Part shown: in pieces, positions 16,222-25,010 of the stretch | How positions within the stretch are numbered: position 1 is the stretch's first letter | Layout: every line of letters starts with the position of its first letter | NCBI GenBank assembly: GCA_949287525.1 | Contig: CASEGL010000001.1 | Location: 186,001-250,000, forward strand | Direction: 5' to 3' | DNA from: an uncultured Rikenellaceae bacterium | GTDB taxonomy: Bacteria; Bacteroidota; Bacteroidia; Bacteroidales; Rikenellaceae | Length of the DNA stretch: 64,000 nucleotides | Notes under the pieces: model-generated | Told to the model about the DNA's origin: nothing | Database searches by the model: none | Seen by the model: only the letters and a program-made list of their open reading frames with translations | Translations under genes and position numbers: made by a program

Positions 16222-16983
16222 ATGAAACACACTACCCTACGTCGCGCCGCCGTACTGCTGGCCACGCTGAGCATGCTGATCGGCACCCCCGGCCGGGCGC
16301 AGGAAAAGCCGCGCGGCGTCTACTTCACGGGCGGCATCGACCTTGTCAGCAGCTACCTCTGGCGCGGACTGCGCGAGGCGGGTGTCAGCATGCAGCCTTC
16401 GCTCGCCATGAACGTGGGCGGCTTCAAACTCTCCGCATGGGGTTCGGCCGACCTGACGGGCATCTCGTACCGCGAACTCGACCTGAAGGCCACCTACACG
16501 ATCGGCCCCGTCGAGCTGTCGGTCATCGACGTCTACTGCGTCAATCCCGCCCAGGAAGGCGGCACGAACTTCAACTACCTCTCCTACAACCGGCCGGGCG
16601 CACCGCACCGCGTCGAGGCTGGCGTGGCCTGGTGCATCTCCAAGCGTGTGCCGCTGACGGTAGCCTGGTACACCACGCTGGTCGGCGGTTCGGATTACGA
16701 CAACAACGGCGACCGCGTTTGGTCATCCTACGCCCAGATCTCCTACCCCTTCTCCGTAAAGGGCATCGATCTGGAGGCCGGTCTGGGCATCGTACCCTGG
16801 GCGGCTCCGGCCATCTACCGACTCGACCGCGACTTCTACGTGCAGGACGTCTTCCTCAACGCCGGCAAAAGCTGGCGCTTCGAGAACCTGGCCGGCCTGA
16901 CCTTCTCGATCTTCACGACCCTGAGTTGGTCTCCGGCTCTGCAGGATGCCAACTTCATGGGCGGCTTCTCCGTAACCATGTAG
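16222..16983 (+). CDS. TorF-like outer-membrane beta-barrel protein
   Basis: A 253-aa protein with a signal peptide (MKHTTLRRAAVLLATLSMLIG, cleavage near GRAQ-EK). The first strand GIDLVSSYLWRGL is the characteristic opening of the TorF/Gcw_chp family of putative porins, and alternating strands run to the end. The ATG at 16222 is chosen because it lies downstream of a clear promoter (16131-16161); an earlier in-frame ATG at 16132 falls inside that promoter. The gene is flanked by hairpins on both sides and is therefore likely a single-gene unit. Substrate unknown. Confidence 0.78.
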   Translation: MKHTTLRRAAVLLATLSMLIGTPGRAQEKPRGVYFTGGIDLVSSYLWRGLREAGVSMQPSLAMNVGGFKLSAWGSADLTGISYRELDLKATYTIGPVELSVIDVYCVNPAQEGGTNFNYLSYNRPGAPHRVEAGVAWCISKRVPLTVAWYTTLVGGSDYDNNGDRVWSSYAQISYPFSVKGIDLEAGLGIVPWAAPAIYRLDRDFYVQDVFLNAGKSWRFENLAGLTFSIFTTLSWSPALQDANFMGGFSVTM

Positions 16984-17008
16984 GAAACGGTACCATAACA
17001 CCATACGG

Positions 17009-17043
17009 CGATGGCGACTTTTCCGGTCGCCATCGTTTTTTTC
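17009..17043 (+). terminator. Rho-independent terminator after the TorF-like gene
   Basis: Stem CGATGGCGAC (17009-17018) with GTCGCCATCG (17026-17035), 7-nt loop, followed by a run of T to 17043. Textbook intrinsic terminator. Confidence 0.9.
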
Positions 17044-17104
17044 TGCCCGATGCAGGAGGATTTACCGTTATCTTTGCCGGCACACCGCAACCCGATTCCG
17101 ATCC

Positions 17105-17722
17105 ATGACATCGCCCACCCCCACATTCCGCTGCACGCCCGAAGCCATTGCCTGCCTGTCGCAACGCGATCCGGCTCTGGGCGAACACATCGCCCGATAC
17201 GGCCTGCTGGAACGGCCGATGATCCCCGATCTGTTCGAGGCTCTCGTCACCAGCATCGTCTCGCAACAGATCTCCGGCAAAGCCGCCGAGACGATCCTCG
17301 CCCGACTCCGGCAGCAAACCGGCACGCTCTCCCCTGAAGGGCTGCTCGGCTGTCCGGAGGAGGCGCTGCGCGGCTGCGGCCTGTCGGGTCGCAAGACCGG
17401 CTATCTGACCGCTGCCGCCAGGGCAATGGCCGACGGCCGGCTCTCCGCCGCAGAACTGCGCCGTTTACCCGACGAGGAGGTGATCCGCCGGCTCGTCGCC
17501 CTGCCCGGCATAGGACGCTGGACCGCAGAGATGCTGCTGTTCTTCTCATTCGGGCGGCCGGACGTGCTGAGTTTCGACGATCTGGGCATCCGGCGCGGCC
17601 TGATGCAGCTGCACGGCCTCGACACGCTGCCCCCTGCCCTCCGCACCCATTACCGCACCCTCTACACGCCCTACGGCACGACAGCCTCGTTCTACCTGTG
17701 GCGGATTGCCGCAGGAGACTGA
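17105..17722 (+). CDS. DNA-3-methyladenine glycosylase, AlkA/Mag HhH-GPD type
   Basis: A 205-aa base-excision DNA glycosylase that removes alkylated purines. The helix-hairpin-helix is LPGIGRWTA (133-141), and the catalytic aspartate is Asp159 in the DVLSFDDLGIRRG block, matching AlkA Asp238. The N-terminal TBP-like domain of E. coli AlkA is missing, so it resembles the compact yeast Mag1/short bacterial forms. It is convergent with the M16 peptidase gene; a bidirectional terminator lies between them. No cysteine cluster for an Fe-S centre is present, ruling out MutY/Nth. Confidence 0.88.
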   Translation: MTSPTPTFRCTPEAIACLSQRDPALGEHIARYGLLERPMIPDLFEALVTSIVSQQISGKAAETILARLRQQTGTLSPEGLLGCPEEALRGCGLSGRKTGYLTAAARAMADGRLSAAELRRLPDEEVIRRLVALPGIGRWTAEMLLFFSFGRPDVLSFDDLGIRRGLMQLHGLDTLPPALRTHYRTLYTPYGTTASFYLWRIAAGD

Positions 17723-17762
17723 CCGTCCTCCCCGTCTGCCGCCGGCGGCCACACAAAAAAGA

Positions 17763-17806
17763 GAAAAAAAGAGGAGCATCCCCGACGGGGACGCTCCTCT
17801 TTTTTC
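17763..17806. terminator. Bidirectional terminator between the alkA-like and M16 genes
   Basis: GAGGAGC-A-TCCCCG / CGGGGA-C-GCTCCTC hairpin with an A-run on the left and a T-run on the right, so it can end both convergent transcripts. Confidence 0.88.
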
Positions 17807-17820
17807 AGTTGCGGTATCGC

Positions 17821-20652
17821 CTATTCGGCGCACTCGGTTTCGGTCGCCTCGGCCGGAGTCATGATCACCTCGATGAGGTTGCCGTCGGCCAGGATCTTGG
17901 CAGCCAGCTTCTGGAAGTAAGCGGCATCGAAGCCGTTTACGACATCCAGGTAGTTGGAATCGAGGTCGTAGCCATAGAGGTGATAGTACATCAGGATGTT
18001 GCGCCAGTAGCCGTTCTGCTTGATCTGATCCGGATACTGTTTTGCGAAATACTCCTTGATCTTGACCATATCCTCCTCACGGACGTCACCGGCAGCCATC
18101 TTCTCGATCTCGTTGGTGATATCCTGTTTCAGATCGTCCACCATGGCAGGTTCGGTATCGAACATCGTCAGATAGAGGTAGGTCTCGTTCGGCAGGAACG
18201 AAATCTGACCGAAGGCAGCAACACCATAGGTACCGCCTTTCTCTTCACGCATCGTCTCGGTGTAACGGATCGTCAGCAGCTGTGCGAAGAAGTCCATGGC
18301 CAGTCTGTTCTCCAGCGTATAGGGCATTTCGCCGTTCAGAATGGTTACAACGCTGGCTTTGGGCATCTGCATCGGCATCGTGAAGTGATTTACCACCTTG
18401 CCCTGTGCATAACGCACGCCGTCGTCTACCATCGTGAACTCCTTCTTGGTCTTGGGCAGCGAACCGATATATTTCTCCACCATCGGTTTGAGGGTCTCCA
18501 GATCCACGTTACCAACGATCAGGTAGGTGAAGTCGTCGGGGTTGGAGTAGAGTTTGTCGTATACCTGCTGGATCTTCTCGAAGCTGATGTTGTCGAGCTG
18601 GTCGAAGGTCAGCATTTCGCGACGCGGGTTGTTGCCATACATCGTTTCGGTCATCACCTCTTCCAGTTTGAACTGCGGATCGCTGACCACATTACCGTAG
18701 GCAGCCCTCAGCTGGCTCATCATTACATCGTAATCAGTTGCATCGAAACGCGGTGCGGTGAAGGAGAGGTAGAGCAGCTGGAACATCGTCTCCAGATCTT
18801 TCGGCGAAGCCGACGCCGAGAAACCGTTGGTATAGGTATTGACGAACGGTACGATACCTACCATCTTACCCGTCAGCTGTTTGCGCAGATCGCTGGCGTT
18901 GAACTTGCCCATACCGGACATGCTCACATACGTCGGCAGCACCTTGGCAGCCATCAGCTCCTCGGTAGCCAACACGGACTCGCCGCCTTTGCCGACAACC
19001 TGCATGACAACCTCGTCAGCCTTGAAGTCGGTCGGTTTCACGATCACCGTAGCACCGTTCTTCAGCGTCCAGACCGTAGCGCCGAACTGGTCGGTCTCGG
19101 TGTTCACCACCTTGCTGCCTTTCAGTTTCGTCTTGGCGGGGATCAGCGGCTCAGCCACGAAATCATCGGCCATCGGAGCGATCTCCGAATTCTGAACCGT
19201 CTCGATAATGTTCTCGAAATCGGCCACAGTCGGGATCACGGCACCCTCTTTCGAAGGCAGCTGCGCGATAACCACCTGATTTTCGCGGGTCAGACGAGCC
19301 TGCACGAACTGGTTGAGCATATCGAGGTTGATTACCTCCAACAGATAGTTGCTGAAGCTGTACTCGTCATCGGCGCTCATCATCGGCTTGTTGAGCATGT
19401 AGTTGTAGATGTACGTCCACATGAAGTCCTCGCTGCGGCGGTCGTTGCGGCCGTCATAGGCCATCTGCACCTGACGGGCGAGCAGCGTTTTGGCACGGTC
19501 GAACTCGGACTGCGTGAAACCGTAGCGGGCCATCTTCTCGAATTCGGTGTACATGGCATCGAAGGCGGTCAGGATCTCACCCTCGCGTGCCGATGCCTGA
19601 ATCATGACGATATCCATCGGACGGATGTTGTAACCGCTGTACATGCCGCCCGAAATGAACGGAGCATTCGGCTGCTGAGCGATGTCGCTGAAACGCTCGT
19701 TGGCGATTACCATCATGAACTGATCAAGCATGTCCATCAGCGCTACATCCGGCGTTTTGTTAAACTCAACCGGCACCGGTTCGCGTTTGATGTACAGTGC
19801 AACTTCCGTGCTGGTCAGCTCCGGATCGGTCAGCACGCCGATAATCGGCTCTTCATTCTGAATCGGCACTGCAATTTCAGCTTTCGGCTCGGGATTCTCC
19901 ACTGCGGGAATCGAGGACATCAGTTTGACAACCTTCTGCTCCATCTGATCCACGTCGAAATCGCCGACGATCAGGATAGCCTGCATGTCGGTGCGGTACC
20001 AACGGTGGTAGAAGGCGCGCAATGCGTCGTGCGGGAAGGTCTTGAGGCCTTCCTCATGGCCGATCACGTTGCGGGTTGCATAGCGCGAGTCGCCGTAGAG
20101 GTAGGGACCGGTCTGCTCGTGGATACGCCAGTCGGCCGTGTTGCGGGTACGCATCTCGTTCAGGATCACACCGCGCTCGGCATCGATCTCGTCTGCCTCC
20201 AGTGCAATGTAGTAAGCCCAGTCGTGGAGTACGAGCAGGGCGGAATCAACCACGCCCTCGCGCGCAATCGGCACGTTGGACATGTTGTAGCAGGTCATCT
20301 CCTGAGCGGTGAACGCATTCAGGTTGGCACCGAACTTCACGCCGACACTCTCCAGATAGTTGATCATGTTCTTGCCGGGGAAGTTTTCCGTACCGTTGAA
20401 AGCCATATGCTCCAGGAAGTGAGCCAGACCCTGCTGCGAATCCTCTTCCTGCAGTGCGCCTACATTGTCGAAGATCCAGAACTCGGCCTGTCCGGCAGGC
20501 TTGTCGTTGTGCCGGATGTAGTAGGTCATCCCGTTGTCAAGCACGCCCTTGCGTACTGCGGGATCATCGGGAAGCTCCTGCATTCCCTGTGCGAACAGCC
20601 CCGTCACCGATACGAGGGTCGCAGCTACCGCTAAAAAGAACTTTCTAATCAT
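17821..20652 (-). CDS. Secreted M16 family zinc metallopeptidase (pitrilysin/PqqL-like)
   Basis: A 943-aa protein with an N-terminal signal peptide (MIRKFFLAVAATLVSVTGLF-AQ). The inverted zinc motif HFLEH is at 78-82, and the downstream glutamate helix (ALEADEIDAERGVILNEMR) supplies the third ligand. The second half repeats the M16 fold (from about 500) without the HxxEH motif, as in two-lobed M16B/pitrilysin enzymes. It should degrade peptides in the periplasm or envelope. Codon and base use are a little less GC-rich than the neighbours, as often seen for highly expressed genes. The gene is followed by the shared terminator at 17763-17806. Confidence 0.9.
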   Translation of the reverse strand: MIRKFFLAVAATLVSVTGLFAQGMQELPDDPAVRKGVLDNGMTYYIRHNDKPAGQAEFWIFDNVGALQEEDSQQGLAHFLEHMAFNGTENFPGKNMINYLESVGVKFGANLNAFTAQEMTCYNMSNVPIAREGVVDSALLVLHDWAYYIALEADEIDAERGVILNEMRTRNTADWRIHEQTGPYLYGDSRYATRNVIGHEEGLKTFPHDALRAFYHRWYRTDMQAILIVGDFDVDQMEQKVVKLMSSIPAVENPEPKAEIAVPIQNEEPIIGVLTDPELTSTEVALYIKREPVPVEFNKTPDVALMDMLDQFMMVIANERFSDIAQQPNAPFISGGMYSGYNIRPMDIVMIQASAREGEILTAFDAMYTEFEKMARYGFTQSEFDRAKTLLARQVQMAYDGRNDRRSEDFMWTYIYNYMLNKPMMSADDEYSFSNYLLEVINLDMLNQFVQARLTRENQVVIAQLPSKEGAVIPTVADFENIIETVQNSEIAPMADDFVAEPLIPAKTKLKGSKVVNTETDQFGATVWTLKNGATVIVKPTDFKADEVVMQVVGKGGESVLATEELMAAKVLPTYVSMSGMGKFNASDLRKQLTGKMVGIVPFVNTYTNGFSASASPKDLETMFQLLYLSFTAPRFDATDYDVMMSQLRAAYGNVVSDPQFKLEEVMTETMYGNNPRREMLTFDQLDNISFEKIQQVYDKLYSNPDDFTYLIVGNVDLETLKPMVEKYIGSLPKTKKEFTMVDDGVRYAQGKVVNHFTMPMQMPKASVVTILNGEMPYTLENRLAMDFFAQLLTIRYTETMREEKGGTYGVAAFGQISFLPNETYLYLTMFDTEPAMVDDLKQDITNEIEKMAAGDVREEDMVKIKEYFAKQYPDQIKQNGYWRNILMYYHLYGYDLDSNYLDVVNGFDAAYFQKLAAKILADGNLIEVIMTPAEATETECAE

Positions 20653-20718
20653 AGGTTTGATTTAAAAAAGTGGTTTATAAAAATTTGTTTTCCTTTCTAT
20701 CTGTTGTCGCGGATCCGC

Positions 20719-20949
20719 TCAGACCCGCACTGTTTCCTCCTCTTCATCGGGACGATACTCGATAATATCCCCCGGCTGGCACTCCAACACGCGGCAGATG
20801 GCGTCGAGCGTCGAAAAACGGATCGCCTTGGCCTTGCCCGTCTTGAGAATGGACATGTTCGCCTGCGTGATATTGACCCGCTCGGACAATTCGCCGAGCG
20901 ACATCTTCCGCTTCGCCATCATGACATCTATGTTGATAATGATTGCCAT
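20719..20949 (-). CDS. XRE/YozG-like helix-turn-helix regulator
   Basis: A 76-aa protein that is essentially one helix-turn-helix: KMSLGELSERVNITQANMSILKTGKAKAIRFSTLDAICRVLECQPGDIIEYRPDEEE, read here in pieces as helix pairs at about 16-30 and 30-62. The acidic tail is short. It follows the DUF2975 membrane-protein gene by 28 nt on the same strand; this two-gene arrangement is recurrent in bacteria. It may repress its own operon. No ligand domain is present, so any signal must come from a partner, plausibly the membrane protein. Confidence 0.85.
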   Translation of the reverse strand: MAIIINIDVMMAKRKMSLGELSERVNITQANMSILKTGKAKAIRFSTLDAICRVLECQPGDIIEYRPDEEEETVRV

Positions 20950-20977
20950 TGCATTCTTGTCGTTACACCATCCGCTC

Positions 20978-21679
20978 TCAGATGGTCAGTTTCTGCTCCT
21001 CGCTGAGCGCCGCATTGATGGAGAAGATCTCGGCAATCACCAGGATCACAACCCCCATCAGCAACTCCGAGAAGTTGAACGGGAACGTCGTATTGACCGC
21101 ATAGGGCGTTTCCTGCAAATAGGGAACCACCATGCGCGCCTCCAGCCACAGCGTCGCGGAGAAGAGCAGCGACGCCTCGATCAGCAGCACGCCGATGATG
21201 CGCGTCAGGGCGATGTTGGTGCGGCTGAACCCACAGTCATTGCGAATGCTGCGCCGCAGCGCCCCGATGACGATGAACAGGATGACGAACACCGCCGCAT
21301 AGGTCAATACGGAGAGGATGCCGCACATCATCCGCAGGTTGTCGAGACGCCTGCCGGTGAACGGCTCTGCCTCCGGCATGGAGACCTTGACGTCCAGCGA
21401 GGCGGGACGAACGGACACTTCCGTTCCGCTGCCCGTCGTATCGGGATGCACCGGCACATCGAATCCCATCGTACTGGTCGCCATCCCCACGTCATACATC
21501 ACCCACGTTGTGCGGTCGGTGCGCTGCTCCTCGGCATACACCCGACGGCCGTCATTGAGTCCCGTATGGAAAGCGTCGCCCGCAAATCCGAGCGAACGGA
21601 CGGCGCCGATGGCTATCACCACAAAGAAAACCACATACAGAGCCGTGATGCGTCGCAATATGACTTTTCTGGATTTCAT
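20978..21679 (-). CDS. DUF2975 family membrane protein
   Basis: A 233-aa protein with four hydrophobic segments: near the N-terminus (ITALYVVFFVVIAIGAV), about 130-150 (ILSVLTYAAVFVILFIVIGAL), about 165-185, and a last one (LLMGVVILVIAEIFSI). A soluble, extracytoplasmic loop of roughly 90 residues separates the first two. This layout and the linked small XRE regulator fit DUF2975. The ATG at 21679 is taken because a strong promoter lies immediately upstream at 21707-21737; a longer frame would start above it. Function is unknown; a membrane sensor or partner for the HTH protein is an inference. Confidence 0.78.
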   Translation of the reverse strand: MKSRKVILRRITALYVVFFVVIAIGAVRSLGFAGDAFHTGLNDGRRVYAEEQRTDRTTWVMYDVGMATSTMGFDVPVHPDTTGSGTEVSVRPASLDVKVSMPEAEPFTGRRLDNLRMMCGILSVLTYAAVFVILFIVIGALRRSIRNDCGFSRTNIALTRIIGVLLIEASLLFSATLWLEARMVVPYLQETPYAVNTTFPFNFSELLMGVVILVIAEIFSINAALSEEQKLTI

Positions 21680-21706
21680 ACGTCGATCTCCCGTTATTCT
21701 CCAACG

Positions 21707-21737
21707 CAAATATAATGCTGTTTTTTTAGAAAAACAA
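21707..21737 (-). promoter_or_regulatory. Promoter of the DUF2975-HTH operon
   Basis: On the minus strand TATATTTG (21707-21714) lies 20 nt from TTG (21735-21737). It sits 27 nt before the ATG at 21679 in an AT-rich patch. Confidence 0.75.
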
Positions 21738-21904
21738 TATCTTTTTATCGTTTTTCGATATATTTTTATTTTTACTCCTTTCCCGATCCGGATCACCCCT
21801 TTGGAAAATCATTGCTTTCTCCGTACCTTGGATGAGCCGATCCGGCAGAAGGCCGCCTGCGGCAGTCCCCATACCTGCAACAAGATAACGATAATTCACG
21901 AGTC

Positions 21905-22630
21905 ATGGACACAAAACGCACTTATATTTATCGCATTGAGCCGCGCGAAGTCGACTGCCTGCGCCGCGCCACCCTCATGACGCTGGTCGATCTGCTGCTC
22001 CACACGGCCGGAGAGGATGCCGATCGCAACGGATTCGGCGTGCGCACGCTGAACCTCCGCAACGCATCCTGGGTGCTGACCCGACTGGCCGTTGAGATCG
22101 ATCGCATGCCGGCCGAATACGACAACGTGCAGGTCACCACGTGGGTGAGCAACGTATCCCGCGCCATGACCACCCGCAACTTCGACATCCTCGACGCCCG
22201 GGGCGAACGGATTGCCGGTGCCGTCACCAACTGGGCGATGATCGACCTCGACACGCGCCGCCTGCTCGACCTGCACCAGCTGCCCGCCTATGACTCCATG
22301 ACGCAGGATTTCCCCCTGCCGGTGGCGCTACCCGCCCGCCTGAGTTCGCCGGACGCCCCCGACACCTTCCTGCACACGGTGGTCTACAGCGACCTCGACT
22401 TCAACGGCCACGCCAACAGCGTCAAATACCTGCAGTGGGTAATCGACACCCTGCCCCTCGAATGGCTGCTGAAGCGCCGCTTCGCCCGCACGGAGATCAA
22501 CTTCCTGCAGGAGACGCGCCACGGCGACCGGCTCACCCTGCGGAGCGCACAAACCGGCGACACCCTCCTGTGCGAGATCCGCAATCCGAACGGAGAAGCC
22601 GTCTGCCGCATCGCCTTCCGCATGGCATAA
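21905..22630 (+). CDS. Acyl-ACP thioesterase (FatA/FatB-like)
   Basis: A 241-aa double-hotdog thioesterase that releases free fatty acids from acyl-ACP. The N-terminal hotdog has the WVLTRLAVEIDRMP block. The second carries YSDLDFNGHANSVKYLQWV, with the catalytic Asn-x-His, and NFLQETRHGD with the catalytic acid. A TACCTTGG box about 70 nt upstream is a weak promoter candidate. It is a lone plus-strand gene between minus-strand operons. Two hairpins follow the stop. Confidence 0.87.
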   Translation: MDTKRTYIYRIEPREVDCLRRATLMTLVDLLLHTAGEDADRNGFGVRTLNLRNASWVLTRLAVEIDRMPAEYDNVQVTTWVSNVSRAMTTRNFDILDARGERIAGAVTNWAMIDLDTRRLLDLHQLPAYDSMTQDFPLPVALPARLSSPDAPDTFLHTVVYSDLDFNGHANSVKYLQWVIDTLPLEWLLKRRFARTEINFLQETRHGDRLTLRSAQTGDTLLCEIRNPNGEAVCRIAFRMA

Positions 22631-22635
22631 GCCGA

Positions 22636-22672
22636 CGGCCGCCCAGCCGGCACCATGGCCGGTGGGCGGCCG
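22636..22672 (+). terminator. GC-rich hairpin after the thioesterase gene
   Basis: CGGCCGCCCA (22636-22645) pairs with TGGGCGGCCG (22663-22672); an inner CCGG/CCGG pair extends it. It lacks a T-run. Confidence 0.5.
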
Positions 22673-22717
22673 CCTCCCCGCACGCAAACCGTCCGCATAC
22701 CGACACAAAACAAAGAG

Positions 22718-22754
22718 ACGGGACAGAAGTTGAATTCTGTCCCGTCCGTTTTTT
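22718..22754. terminator. Terminator between the thioesterase and hpf genes
   Basis: Perfect 11-bp stem ACGGGACAGAA / TTCTGTCCCGT with a 6-nt loop, followed on the plus strand by CCGTTTTTT. On the minus strand a weaker T-rich stretch follows, so it may serve both convergent genes. Confidence 0.85.
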
Positions 22755-22784
22755 GGCCTCCTTGCTATCCAAGAAAGCGAACCG

Positions 22785-23081
22785 CTATTTATTGAAACGC
22801 TCCTTATAACGTTCGATCTGCTTCTTGAGGGCGTCGATTGCGGTATCGATAGCCTCCTCGAACGTCTTGCAACGGCTTTCGGCGATCAGGTCGTCACCGG
22901 GTGCGCCGATGCGGATCGTTGCGATCTTGTTTCCTTTTTCGTTATCTTTATCGAGCTTCAAAATGATCTCCGCACCCGTTGCGCGCTCGATGAAACGGTC
23001 GAGTTTGGCCATTTTGGCTTCAGCAAATTCGATAAGCTTCTGGTCGGCGTCGAATTTTACGGACTGGATCTTGACGTTCAT
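22785..23081 (-). CDS. hpf: Ribosome hibernation promoting factor (HPF/RaiA, short form)
   Basis: A 98-aa protein with the beta-alpha-beta-beta-beta-alpha pattern of HPF/YfiA (MNVKIQSVKFDADQKLIEFAEAKMAKL, then VRIGAPGDDLIAESRCKTFEEAIDTAIDALKKQ split over two elements). It binds the decoding centre of idle ribosomes. The ATG at 23081 is chosen because a near-perfect AGGAGGA lies a few bases before it, unusually strong for this phylum; a start 20 codons upstream has no such site. It lies directly downstream of xerC on the same strand, a neighbourhood often seen in Bacteroidetes. Confidence 0.9.
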   Translation of the reverse strand: MNVKIQSVKFDADQKLIEFAEAKMAKLDRFIERATGAEIILKLDKDNEKGNKIATIRIGAPGDDLIAESRCKTFEEAIDTAIDALKKQIERYKERFNK

Positions 23082-23186
23082 AATAGTTCCTCCTTTTGTT
23101 TTAGGGACACGCCTGCGCGTGTCTTTTGGTATGTTATTCAAGCGGGCGCTTCCCGCTCCTTCTCTCTTTGTTCTGTTGCGGCGCCC

Positions 23187-24101
23187 CTACCGTTCGCGGG
23201 CGTGGGGATGAGCCGCTTCGTACACCTCTTTCAACTGGGCGATGCTGTTGTGCGTATAGACCTGCGTCGCACGCAGGGAAGCATGTCCCAAAAGTTCCTG
23301 TATCTCCCTCAAATCGGCCCCGCTGTTCATCATGTGGGTCGCAAAGGTATGCCGCAACACGTGCGGGCTGCACTTGCCCTGAACACCGAACAGAGCGAGC
23401 TGCCGTCGGACGGCGCGATAGACCTCGCTGCGGGAGATTCGGTTTCCTTTCTTTGTTAAAAATAATGCTTTTTCTCCGGACAAACAAATATTCTCGGCTT
23501 TAATTGCGTCCACATAGGCGCGAATCCGCTGCTGCAGCGCCGGCACGATCGGGACGACCCGCTCTTTGTCTCCCTTGCCCGTCACATACAGTTCCCGGAA
23601 CCCCTTCTCGAAATCGGTACGGTCGATGGCAATCAGCTCCGCCAGACGGAGGCCGGTGGCATACAGGAAGAGTACGATCAGCGCATCGCGCCGGCTCCGG
23701 AAATCCGTCCCCCCGTCCATCTCCCCGGCCAGCTCGGCCACCAGACGGGACATCTTGCTCTCCGGAATGAACGCGGGCAGCGTCACCGGCTTTTTGAGTG
23801 CGGACACTTTCCGGAACGGATCCGTCTCAACCGCCCCTTCGCGCAAAAGATATTTGTAAAAGGAACCCCACGCCGACAGCATCCGGTCGATGCTGGAGGG
23901 TTTCAGCCCCTCCTCCGACAGGGAGATGATCCAGCCGCGCACATCATCGGCCGTCAGCCGGGCGGGATCGAAGCCGCCCTCCTCCACGCCGAGGTACGCC
24001 AGCAGCCGCCCGATGTCGCGCCGGTAACCGGCCACCGTATGGGGCGAGTAGCGTTTGGTCGTCGCGATGTAACGGAGGAAACTGCCTACGGGATCCTGCA
24101 T
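23187..24101 (-). CDS. xerC: Tyrosine recombinase XerC/XerD (chromosome dimer resolution type)
   Basis: A 304-aa site-specific tyrosine recombinase. The N-terminal SAM-like domain (5-90) is followed by a full catalytic set: Arg152 (ATGLRLAEL), Lys176 (GKGDKER), His247 and Arg250 (HVLRHTF), His273 (LLGHASL) and Tyr282 (QVYTH). Length and the lack of extra DNA-binding parts match Xer recombinases. Its neighbours (hpf and a polyprenol-phosphate glycosyltransferase) are housekeeping, so it is not read as an integrase of a mobile element. It begins 12 nt upstream of the glycosyltransferase stop region boundary and may share that gene's transcript. Confidence 0.9.
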   Translation of the reverse strand: MQDPVGSFLRYIATTKRYSPHTVAGYRRDIGRLLAYLGVEEGGFDPARLTADDVRGWIISLSEEGLKPSSIDRMLSAWGSFYKYLLREGAVETDPFRKVSALKKPVTLPAFIPESKMSRLVAELAGEMDGGTDFRSRRDALIVLFLYATGLRLAELIAIDRTDFEKGFRELYVTGKGDKERVVPIVPALQQRIRAYVDAIKAENICLSGEKALFLTKKGNRISRSEVYRAVRRQLALFGVQGKCSPHVLRHTFATHMMNSGADLREIQELLGHASLRATQVYTHNSIAQLKEVYEAAHPHARER

Positions 24102-24113
24102 GGTTCAATCGGA

Positions 24114-24845
24114 TTATCGGCCGGAGCGGAGAGCCGGCGGGATGCGCCGCATACGCAGGGCGATGACGCCCCAGAAGGCCTCGCCGAAGATGCCGCTGCT
24201 CATTTTCGACACCCCCGCCGTGCGATCCATGAAGATGATCGACACCTCGCGGATGGTGAAGCCGAGGCGCCAGGCGGTGTATTTCATTTCGATCTGGAAA
24301 CCGTATCCCTTCATCCGCACCGCATCCAGGTCGATCGTCTGCAGCACGCGGCGGGAATAGCAGACGAATCCGGCCGTCGCATCGCGCACGGGCATGCGCG
24401 TGATGAGGCGGACATAGACGGAGGCGCAGTAGGACATCAACAGGCGCGACATGGGCCAGTTCACCACATTGACGCCCTGCACGTAGCGCGAACCGACCAC
24501 CACGTCGGCCCCCTCCTCCGCCGCACGGCAGAGGCGCACCAGATCGTCGGGGTTGTGCGAAAAGTCGCAGTCCATCTCGAACACGTAATCGTAGCCGCGT
24601 TCGAGCGCCCAGCGGAAACCGGTCAGATAGGCGGTACCCAGCCCCAGTTTGCCGCTCCGCTCGATCAGGAAGAGCCGGCCGGCATAGTCGGCCTGGTGCC
24701 GGCGCACGATTTCGGCCGTCCCGTCGGGCGAGCCGTCGTCGATGACGAGCAGATCGAAGGCCTCTGGCAACGAAAAGACCTTGGCGATCATCGCCGCAAT
24801 GTTTTCCCGTTCCCGATAGGTGGGGATGATAACGAGTTTGCGCAT
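24114..24845 (-). CDS. Polyprenol monophosphomannose synthase-like glycosyltransferase (GT2)
   Basis: A 243-aa GT2 enzyme of the dolichyl-phosphate mannose synthase type. PTYRERENI, VIDDGSPDGTAEIV, the DxD-type metal motif MDCDFSHNP and the acceptor region SRYVQGVNVVNWPMSRLLMS are all present. It likely transfers a sugar from a nucleotide donor to polyprenyl phosphate at the inner membrane face. No C-terminal membrane domain is present. A TACATTTG box lies about 25 nt upstream of the ATG on the minus strand (24869-24880 region). The gene is followed 12 nt later by xerC. Confidence 0.9.
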   Translation of the reverse strand: MRKLVIIPTYRERENIAAMIAKVFSLPEAFDLLVIDDGSPDGTAEIVRRHQADYAGRLFLIERSGKLGLGTAYLTGFRWALERGYDYVFEMDCDFSHNPDDLVRLCRAAEEGADVVVGSRYVQGVNVVNWPMSRLLMSYCASVYVRLITRMPVRDATAGFVCYSRRVLQTIDLDAVRMKGYGFQIEMKYTAWRLGFTIREVSIIFMDRTAGVSKMSSGIFGEAFWGVIALRMRRIPPALRSGR

Positions 24846-24962
24846 GGCTCAATTTTTCCGATAAGCGAACAAATGTATCAAAAAAACGGTGATTTCCCAT
24901 CGGATCGTACATTTCTCCCCGCCTCGCCGCGCGCGAATGGTCGGAATCGCGCGGAAAATATG

Positions 24963-24970
24963 TACCTTTG
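24963..24970 (+). promoter_or_regulatory. -7 box upstream of tgt
   Basis: TACCTTTG located 41 nt before the tgt ATG. The -33 region has no clear TTTG. The box supports starting tgt at 25011 and not further upstream. Confidence 0.55.
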
Positions 24971-25010
24971 TTCGTTCAGAACCGCCGCGCGGAAACGCGG
25001 CCACACGCAC

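Noticed and set aside
17698..20634. 978-aa plus-strand open frame opposite the M16 peptidase
   Set aside because: It is antisense to a fully conserved M16 peptidase and lacks any recognisable motif; high-GC coding bias creates such shadows.
23187..24101. Mobile-element integrase
   Set aside because: XerC/D-type length and motifs, housekeeping neighbours and no attachment repeats argue for chromosome dimer resolution.
24039..25010. N-terminal extension of tgt to 24039
   Set aside because: It overlaps xerC and the glycosyltransferase on the other strand; the promoter box at 24963 and homologue starts place the true ATG at 25011.
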